From assembly GCA_965242505.1 (NCBI GenBank), contig OZ251449.1, forward strand, positions 3,602,912-3,666,911: 64,000 nucleotides of DNA, read 5' to 3'. Positions 58,333 to 64,000 of this stretch are shown piece after piece. A program made the translations under genes and the position numbers. The notes beneath the pieces were generated by a model. It was not told the origin of the DNA. It worked only from the letters and a program-made list of their open reading frames with translations, and did not search any database. Origin of the DNA: UBA2966 sp965242505 (GTDB taxonomy: Bacteria; Pseudomonadota; Alphaproteobacteria; UBA2966). Position 1 is the stretch's first letter. Every line of letters begins with the position of its first letter.

Positions 58333-59283
58333 ATGAGGCGCGCCGCAGTGGCCCTGTTTTCGATGGACCCGGCCCGGGAATGCGAGGAGGAGCCGCGCGC
58401 GCCGGCGCCGGACGCGCTCGGCGCGTTGCTCGACGGCCACTCCGTCGAGGTGACGCCCGCGCAGGTTGCCGACGGCGGCGTCGACCGGTTCCTTGCGCGG
58501 GGAACGCGCGTCTTCGTTCCCTGGCTGCCGGGCGCTGCGGCGGATGCGACGGTCGCCGCCGCGGCCGGGTTGCGGGAGCAGGGCATGGTTCCGGTCCCCC
58601 ACGTCGCGGCGCGGGCCATGCCGGACGCCGTCTCGCTGGACAGGTTGTTGCGGCGCCTGAGATCGGAGGCGGCGGTCGACCGGGTTCTCGTCGTCGGCGG
58701 CGACGTCGCGTCGCCGGAGGGGCCTTTCGATTCCGCCCTGGGCGTTCTCGAAACGGATCTGTTGCCCGAACACGGCATCGCGCGCGTCGGTATCGGCGGA
58801 TATCCCGAAGGCCATCCTCGCGTCTCCGACGGCGAGCTTCTGGACGCGCTGCTTCGGAAGCAGGACCGCGCGGCGCGGGCGGGGCTCGGCGCGTTCGTGG
58901 TGACCCAGTTCGCCTTCGACGCCGCGCCCGTGATCGACTGGCTGCGCCGCGCGCGCGCGGCCGGCGTGCGCCTGCCCGTTCACGTGGGGGCGCCGGGGCC
59001 GGCCCGCGTCGGCGCCCTGATGCATTACGCGAAGATGTGCGGCGCCGGCCCGTCCATGAGGCTGTTGCTGCGCCACGGCAGGGGGTTGGCCGGCGCGTCG
59101 CGCGTCGCGAACGCCAGCCGCACGGTCCTCGACCTCGCGGCGCACGCCGCCGCGCATCCGGACGCCGGGCTCGGCCCCCTGCACGTCTATCCGTTCGGCG
59201 GGCTGAAGCGCGCCGCCGACTGGACCGAGGGCCTCGGAGGCCGCGACTCCGTCCGGCCCGGATCCGCCCTCAGCGTCCGCTGA
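58333..59283 (+). CDS. Methylenetetrahydrofolate-reductase-like (MetF family) protein
   Basis: The protein is ~316 residues from MRRAAVALFSM; an ATG 17 codons upstream is also open. It is a TIM-barrel MTHFR-type protein: V-P-V-P-H-V-A-A-R, V-L-V-V-G-G-D, G-I-G-G-Y-P-E-G-H-P, V-V-T-Q-F-A-F-D and a long V-H-V-G-A-P-G-P-A segment. These correspond to FAD/folate-binding strands. Beside a dimethylglycine-dehydrogenase-like gene it probably handles one-carbon units from demethylation rather than housekeeping methionine synthesis (inference). It converges with and overlaps the regulator gene by 14 bp. Confidence 0.8.
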   Translation: MRRAAVALFSMDPARECEEEPRAPAPDALGALLDGHSVEVTPAQVADGGVDRFLARGTRVFVPWLPGAAADATVAAAAGLREQGMVPVPHVAARAMPDAVSLDRLLRRLRSEAAVDRVLVVGGDVASPEGPFDSALGVLETDLLPEHGIARVGIGGYPEGHPRVSDGELLDALLRKQDRAARAGLGAFVVTQFAFDAAPVIDWLRRARAAGVRLPVHVGAPGPARVGALMHYAKMCGAGPSMRLLLRHGRGLAGASRVANASRTVLDLAAHAAAHPDAGLGPLHVYPFGGLKRAADWTEGLGGRDSVRPGSALSVR

Positions 59284-60256
59284 CCCGCGCCTGACGCGGC
59301 GTCAGGCCGTAGAACTGCCGGTAGCACTTGGCGAAGTGCGAGGCGGCGACGAACCCGCAGGCCATCGCCACGTCGACGACGGTCATGTCGGTTTGCAGCA
59401 GGAGCTTGCGCGCCCGGTCGAGGCGCAACTGCATGTAGTGGCGGTTGGGGGGCCGCCCCATGTGCCGCCGGAACAACCGTTCCAGCTGGCGGCGGGAAAT
59501 ACCGACGGCCGCCGCGAGCTCCACCTGGGAGAGCGGTTCCTCGAGGTGGGTTTCCATCAGGTGGATGGAGTCGATCAGCCTGCGGTTGTCGACGCCGAGG
59601 CGGACGGCCAGGGGCATGCGCTGGTGGTCGTGTCCTCCGCGAACGCGGTCGAGGATGCATTCCTCGGAGACGCGGTTCGCCAACTCCTCGCCGTGCTCCG
59701 CGCGGATGAGATGGAGCATCAGATCGAGGGCCGCCGTGCCGCCGGAGCAGGTGAAGCGGTTGCCGTCGATCTTGAACAGGTCGTCGGTGACCTCGATGTC
59801 CGGGTAGGTCTCCCGGAAGCTCGGGATGTTTTCCCAATGCAGGGTGCAGACCCTGCCGTCGAGCAGACCGGCGCGGGCCAGCAGGTGCGAGGCCGTGCAC
59901 AACGCCCCGATGTCGGCGCCCCGCCGGTCGAGGCGCCGCAGCCACGCGAACGTTTCCTGGTCGTCGTAGACTTCGGCGCCGACGCCGCTGACCATGATGA
60001 GGGTCGACACCCGCTGTTTCGCCGTTCCGGCGTCGAGTTCGGACATGGAGAAGTGGGGATTGATCGAAATCCCGTTGCTGGCGGTGACGGGCCCCCCGTC
60101 TCTGGAGATGAGCGCCCACTCGTAGAGCGCCTTCTCGCCGAGGCGGTTGGCCAGGCGCAACGGCTCGATCGCCGAGGCGAACGCGATCATCGAGAAGTTC
60201 GGGATCATGAAGAACCCGATGGCTTCAGGCGTTTTTCCGGACGGCGTTCCGAACAT
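59270..60256 (-). CDS. GlxA-family AraC-type transcriptional regulator
   Basis: The protein is 328 residues from M-F-G-T-P-S; a 19-residue longer form is open. The N-terminal DJ-1/PfpI-like domain has I-G-F-F-M-I-P-N-F-S-M and the G-A-L-C-T-A-S-H-L-L-A nucleophile-elbow region. The C-terminal AraC HTH pair has V-G-I-S-R-R-Q-L-E-R-L-F and M-A-C-G-F-V-A-A-S-H-F. GbdR, a member of this family, activates glycine-betaine/dimethylglycine catabolism. The divergent DMGDH-like gene suggests a similar target. Confidence 0.9.
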   Translation of the reverse strand: MFGTPSGKTPEAIGFFMIPNFSMIAFASAIEPLRLANRLGEKALYEWALISRDGGPVTASNGISINPHFSMSELDAGTAKQRVSTLIMVSGVGAEVYDDQETFAWLRRLDRRGADIGALCTASHLLARAGLLDGRVCTLHWENIPSFRETYPDIEVTDDLFKIDGNRFTCSGGTAALDLMLHLIRAEHGEELANRVSEECILDRVRGGHDHQRMPLAVRLGVDNRRLIDSIHLMETHLEEPLSQVELAAAVGISRRQLERLFRRHMGRPPNRHYMQLRLDRARKLLLQTDMTVVDVAMACGFVAASHFAKCYRQFYGLTPRQARVSGR

Positions 60257-60361
60257 CGTTCTTCCGGCTCGTGAACCTCCCCGGTCTTCGGGGGCGAGGA
60301 GAAAATAGCGCATAAACGGGCGGAGCGCGCGATGAAAACGTTCGTCGGCGATTCGTCCCGT

Positions 60362-60510
60362 CCAGGGGGAGGAGAGCGCGCGGGGCGGCGGACCCCCCTC
60401 CCGACCTCCCCCCTGTCAGGGGGGAGGAGTGATAATGGCCCCCCTTCCCCCTCTCTTCTCCCTCCCCCTTGCAGGGGGAGGGTCGGGGTGGGGGTCGCGG
60501 CAGTGGGGAG
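60362..60510. repeat. REP-like palindromic cluster
   Basis: One A and one B unit lie in the ~360-bp divergent gap between the GlxA-type regulator and the DMGDH-like gene. The operator for the regulator, if local, would lie at its edges. Confidence 0.85.
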
Positions 60511-60620
60511 GGGCGCGAACGGACCCTGACGCGCGGCGCGATCCGATATAGGGTAGGGACGGGTCCGGAGCGGCGCCGGATTCGGGTTGCGGGCGCCGCG
60601 CGCATCGGGGGAGGACGGCG

Positions 60621-63065
60621 ATGAGGTCTCAGGCGCGAGTCGTGGTGATCGGCGGTGGCGTGAACGGGGTCAGCGTCCTCTACCATCTGGCCAGGAAAGG
60701 GTGGACGGACGCCGTCCTGCTGGAGCGGACGGAGCTCACGGCGGGCTCGACATGGCACGCGGCCGGCCTCCTGCCTCTCTTCAACATGAGCTATTCGGTC
60801 GGCCAGCTCCATCGGTATTCGGTGGAGCTCTACAAGACCCTGGAGGAAGAGACCGGCCAGGACGTGGGACTGCACGTCAACGGCAATCTCCGCCTGGCGA
60901 CCAACCGCGACCGCATGGACGAATATCGCAGCTACCAGTGCACGGCGGAGACCATCGGCGTCGAATGCCATCTCATCGGGGTCGACGAGATCGGGAAGCT
61001 CTGGCCGCTCTGCGACACGGAGGGCCTGGTCGGCGCGCTCTGGCATCCGACCGACGGGCACATCGCCCCGGCCGACCTCACCATGGCCATGGCCCGCGGC
61101 GCCCGCGACAGGGGTGCCGAAATCCATCAGCGGACCGAGGTGACGGGAATCGAGCGTTCCGACTCGCTCGAATGGATCGTCAAGACGGCGCAAGGCGACG
61201 TCCGCTGCGAGCACGTCGTGTGCGCGACCGGCAACTACGCCCGCCGGACCGCGAGCTGGGTGGGTCTCGAAATCCCCTCCGTGCCCGTCGAGCACCAGTA
61301 CATCGTCACCGACGAGGTTCCGGAACTGAAGGCGTACCGCGAGGCCGGGAACGGCGAGCTTCCGGTGCTGCGCGAGTCGGACGCCTCCTACTATTTCCGC
61401 GAGGAGCGCATGGGCTGGCTGCTCGGCCCCTACGAGCGCGGCGCGCCCGCCTGCTTCGTCGACGGAGTGCCGGCGACCTTCGAGAAGGACCTGTTCCCGG
61501 GCGACCTCGACCGCCTCCTGCCGCACGTGGAGGCCGCGGCGCGGCGGGTGCCGTCCTTCGAGAACGCCGGCATCAAGCAGATCATCAACGGGCCGATCCC
61601 CTATACGCCCGACGGCAATCCGATGGTCGGACCGGCCTTCGGGCTCCCCAACTTCTGGCTCTCCGAAGGCCACAGCTTCGGGATCACCGCGGCGGGCGGC
61701 GGCGGCTGGCAGCTCGCCGAATGGATGGTCGAGGGCGAGCCCGGCGTCGACATGATCGGCGTGGACCCGCGGCGATTCGGGGTCGTTTCCAGGAATTTCG
61801 CCAAGCTCAAGAACGCGGAAGCCTACGAGTGCGTCTTCGTCACCCACTACCCGATGGAGGAGCGCCCCGCGTGCCGTCCGGCGAAGGCGCCGCCCAGCTA
61901 CGAGCGGATGGACCGCATGGGCGCGGTGTGGGGCCAGCGCTTCGGCTGGGAGCGGCCCAACTGGTTCGCGCCGGAGGGAGTCGAGCGCAAGGACGTCTAC
62001 TCCTTCCGCCGGTCCAACTGGTTCGAGCACGTCGGCGACGAGGTGCGCGCGACCCGCGAGCGGGCGGGGCTCATCGAGCTGTCGTCGTTCTCCAAGTTCG
62101 AGGCCGAGGGCCCCGGGGCGCGGGAGTGGCTGGACCGCATCGTCGCCAACGACGTTCCCAGGGGCGTCGGCCGCATGTCCCTCGCCCATGCCCTCAACCC
62201 CTCGGGCTCGGTCCGGTCCGAGTTCACCGTCACCCGCCTCGCCGACGGCCCGTGGGGCGAGCGTTTCTTCCTCGTGAGTTCCGGCGCCGCGCACGACTAC
62301 GACCTCGACTTTCTCACCAAGCTGCTCCCCGGGGACGGCTCGGTCCATCTCCAGGACGTGACGGGGCGGTACGGCGTGTTCGTTCTCGCCGGTCCGGAGG
62401 CGCGCGGCGTCCTGCGGCGGCTGGCGGACGCCGACGTCTCGAACGAGGCGTTTCCCTGGCTGACCGCCCAGGAGATCCCCGTGGGCTTCTGTCCCGACGT
62501 GCGGGCCTTGCGGGTCAACTTCGTGGGGTCGCTGGGATGGGAGCTCCATCACCCGATCGAGTACCACAACCACCTGTTCGACGCTCTGATGGAGGCGGGC
62601 GAGGCGCATGGCCTCCGCCTCGCGGGGATGCGGGCGATGGATTCCATGCGCCTCGAGAAGTCGTACCGGCTGTGGGGAACCGATCTCAATCAGGAGAACA
62701 CCCTCTTCGAGGCCGGCCTCGAACGGTTCGTTCGCCTGAACAAGCCGGCCTTCACGGGCCGGGAAGCGCTGATCGAGCAACAGCGATCCGGCGTTCCCAA
62801 CGCCTTCCGCACGATCGAGATCGACGCCGACGACGCCGACCCGTTCGGCAACGAGCCGATCTTCATGGACGGCGAGGTCGTCGGACGGGGAACCGCGGGC
62901 GGCTACGGCCACTACGTCGGGAAATCCCTCCTGCTCGGATACGTTCGCTCCGACATGGCCGACGTCGGCCGCGAGTGCCAGGTCCGGGTGCTCGATCGCC
63001 TGCGCCCGGCGCGGATCGTCCCCGACAGCCCCTACGATCCGGAAAACACGGCCCTGCGCGCCTGA
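60621..63065 (+). CDS. Dimethylglycine/sarcosine dehydrogenase-like FAD–folate enzyme
   Basis: The 814-residue protein starts after GGGGGAGGACGGCG. An N-terminal DAO-type domain has V-V-V-I-G-G-G-V-N-G and the S-T-W-H-A-A-G-L segment, whose histidine carries FAD covalently in homologues. A central FAO-type region follows (F-W-L-S-E-G-H-S-F-G-I-T-A-A-G). The C-terminal ~380 residues are a glycine-cleavage-T-like folate domain (V-R-S-E-F-T-V-T-R; G-S-L-G-W-E-L-H-H; L-E-K-S-Y-R-L-W-G-T-D-L). It oxidatively demethylates an N-methyl amine and passes the carbon to tetrahydrofolate. Exact substrate is unresolved between dimethylglycine, sarcosine and related amines. Confidence 0.9.
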   Translation: MRSQARVVVIGGGVNGVSVLYHLARKGWTDAVLLERTELTAGSTWHAAGLLPLFNMSYSVGQLHRYSVELYKTLEEETGQDVGLHVNGNLRLATNRDRMDEYRSYQCTAETIGVECHLIGVDEIGKLWPLCDTEGLVGALWHPTDGHIAPADLTMAMARGARDRGAEIHQRTEVTGIERSDSLEWIVKTAQGDVRCEHVVCATGNYARRTASWVGLEIPSVPVEHQYIVTDEVPELKAYREAGNGELPVLRESDASYYFREERMGWLLGPYERGAPACFVDGVPATFEKDLFPGDLDRLLPHVEAAARRVPSFENAGIKQIINGPIPYTPDGNPMVGPAFGLPNFWLSEGHSFGITAAGGGGWQLAEWMVEGEPGVDMIGVDPRRFGVVSRNFAKLKNAEAYECVFVTHYPMEERPACRPAKAPPSYERMDRMGAVWGQRFGWERPNWFAPEGVERKDVYSFRRSNWFEHVGDEVRATRERAGLIELSSFSKFEAEGPGAREWLDRIVANDVPRGVGRMSLAHALNPSGSVRSEFTVTRLADGPWGERFFLVSSGAAHDYDLDFLTKLLPGDGSVHLQDVTGRYGVFVLAGPEARGVLRRLADADVSNEAFPWLTAQEIPVGFCPDVRALRVNFVGSLGWELHHPIEYHNHLFDALMEAGEAHGLRLAGMRAMDSMRLEKSYRLWGTDLNQENTLFEAGLERFVRLNKPAFTGREALIEQQRSGVPNAFRTIEIDADDADPFGNEPIFMDGEVVGRGTAGGYGHYVGKSLLLGYVRSDMADVGRECQVRVLDRLRPARIVPDSPYDPENTALRA

Positions 63066-63118
63066 GGCGACCGCGCCCGCTGGCGCCGCCGCAGGGTCCG
63101 TTCGCGCTTCTCTCCGCT

Positions 63119-63232
63119 GGCGCGACCCCCACCCCGACCCTCCCCCTGCCAGGGAGAGGGAGAAGAAGGGGGAGGCCGGGAGCTCTCTACACTCCTCCCC
63201 CATAACAGGGGGGAGGTCGGGAGGGGGGTGGA
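63119..63232. repeat. REP-like palindromic cluster
   Basis: One B and one A unit lie in the 319-bp gap after the DMGDH-like gene. The rest of the gap shows no gene. Confidence 0.85.
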
Positions 63233-63384
63233 CCGCGGTCCCGCAACGCCGCGCTCGATGTCTCATATGTAGTGAACGAGGACACGCGGTTGCGGCCCGC
63301 GCCGCGCCGCCGTAACCTTCATCGACGCTGGCGGCGCCGGGCCGCCCGGTCGAGACCGGCGGAGGGAGCCGGGGGGAGGCGTTC

Positions 63385-63558
63385 ATGAGCGATGAAAACC
63401 GGGACGATGGCGGCGATGGCGGCGGAGAAGGCCAGGGTCCGCGAGATCAATCGTTCCTGAGCCGGCACGGATGCCTTCTGACGATCATCGCCGTCCTGCT
63501 CGTCGGCGCGGCGGCGGGCCTGTGGGGGTTCGTCTCGTGGCTCGAACGCGGGAATTGA
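63385..63558 (+). CDS. Small single-span membrane protein
   Basis: The 57-residue product starts after GGGGGAGGCGTTC. A hydrophilic N-terminal half (M-S-D-E-N-R-D-D-G-G-D-G-G) precedes one hydrophobic helix (L-L-T-I-I-A-V-L-L-V-G-A-A-A-G-L) and a short tail W-L-E-R-G-N. No family is recognised. It may anchor or accompany the downstream reductase, 28 bp away. Confidence 0.55.
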   Translation: MSDENRDDGGDGGGEGQGPRDQSFLSRHGCLLTIIAVLLVGAAAGLWGFVSWLERGN

Positions 63559-63586
63559 CCGCGGCCGGCGGCGCTCCGGTTCCGGC

Positions 63587-64000
63587 GTGAGGATATCCGT
63601 CCGCACGCGCGGCGAGTCGTTCGAGTTCGATTGCGCCGAGGGGGAGAAGATCCTCCACGCCGGCCTTCGCACCGGCGTCGCCCTTCCCTACGAGTGCGGC
63701 AGCGGCGTCTGCGGGACGTGCAAGGCGGAGGCGCGCGAGGGCGAGATCGACGAGGGCTGGCCCGAGGCGCCGGGCCGGGCCTACGTCAAGCCGGAGAGAT
63801 CGGAGTTCCTCATGTGCCAGGCCGCGGCGCGGAGCGACTGCGTCATCGGCGTGCGCGCCAGGGTCGCGCGGCTGGCCGACGGCGTCCCGACGCCCGGGGC
63901 GGTCGCGGGCCGCATCGCGAGGGTCGAGGAGCTCACCCACGACGTTCGCCGCGTCGCGGTCGCGCTCGACCGTCCGGTCTCCTTCGACGCGGGCCAGTTC
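63587..64000 (+). CDS. 2Fe-2S/FAD oxidoreductase (N-terminal part)
   Basis: The GTG-started frame runs off the window. Residues ~1–90 are a plant-type ferredoxin domain with C-G-S-G-V-C-G-T-C-K and the fourth cysteine in F-L-M-C-Q-A. A flavin-binding barrel begins after ~100 (D-V-R-R-V-A-V-A-L and F-D-A-G-Q-F). The order Fer2–FAD–(NAD) is that of BenC/MmoC-type reductases, which feed electrons to oxygenases. In this context an oxygenase for an N-methylated amine is possible but lies outside the window. Confidence 0.85.
   Translation, partial: MRISVRTRGESFEFDCAEGEKILHAGLRTGVALPYECGSGVCGTCKAEAREGEIDEGWPEAPGRAYVKPERSEFLMCQAAARSDCVIGVRARVARLADGVPTPGAVAGRIARVEELTHDVRRVAVALDRPVSFDAGQF

Noticed and set aside
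60225..63386. Antisense open frame of 1,053 codons opposite the DMGDH-like gene
   Set aside because: Same reasoning; the sense protein has ordered FAD and folate motifs.

Overview
The window looks like a chromosomal segment of a GC-rich alphaproteobacterium. This is inferred from gene content and order: an rph–rdgB–hemW block beside an LpoA-like lipoprotein, rsmI, yraN, a BON lipoprotein, a SirB1-like protein, gshB and comM, plus an OlsB-type acyltransferase and a dimethylglycine-dehydrogenase-like gene. About twenty intergenic loci carry G/C-rich palindromic REP-like repeats. No rRNA, tRNA or CRISPR array was recognised.

Layout. 1–2.05 kb: the end of an SMP-30/gluconolactonase gene, then an S24-type repressor divergent from a DUF6362-like HTH gene (prophage-type pieces). 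2.06–5 kb: an IlvD/Edd dehydratase and a luciferase-like flavin oxidoreductase. 5–8.6 kb: a tandem duplication of a small gene plus a DNA methyltransferase–HNH fusion; the two fusions differ mainly in the central recognition region. 8.9–9.4 kb: an orphan HipB-type regulator with a perfect palindromic operator. 9.5–14.7 kb: GMC oxidoreductase, Zn-alcohol dehydrogenase, AIR-synthase-like protein and SDR. 15.3–19.8 kb: an MmeI-like single-chain restriction-modification enzyme followed by an AT-rich unknown gene. 20–23.1 kb: a second luciferase-like enzyme and an orphan phage terminase. 23.3–35.7 kb: the housekeeping block, interrupted at the 3' end of the LpoA-like gene by a small type II restriction-modification (RM) system between 47-bp direct repeats. 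35.7–39.3 kb: an IS1595-like element with inverted ends carrying an RM pair. 39.3–51.6 kb: a solitary methyltransferase, a cupin, an AmpG-like permease, a linalool dehydratase/isomerase-like gene with an in-frame UGA, an inactive-looking S1C/PDZ protein, a GldG-type ABC operon, and speD–speE. 51.65–52.98 kb: an IS481 copy broken by an amber codon. 53.1–56.9 kb: three NHLP-leader precursor genes and a PoyD-like radical SAM enzyme, i.e. a compact proteusin-type RiPP cluster. 56.9–64 kb: olsB, a MetF-like gene, a GlxA-type regulator, a DMGDH/sarcosine-dehydrogenase-like enzyme, a small membrane protein and a truncated 2Fe-2S reductase. The last genes suggest N-methyl-glycine or related one-carbon metabolism.

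Two systems stand out. First, in the linalool dehydratase/isomerase-like gene (42559–44106) the reading frame is continuous except for one UGA. That UGA lies nine codons after a conserved cysteine, exactly where the family has its second catalytic cysteine. It is followed by a hairpin with a GGUCU loop 19 nt downstream, which suggests a selenocysteine enzyme. Second, the RiPP cluster has three paralogous precursors, each preceded by the same AT-rich 17-bp motif, next to a predicted peptide epimerase. The window is also dense in DNA-modification genes (six methyltransferase domains in five loci) interleaved with core genes.
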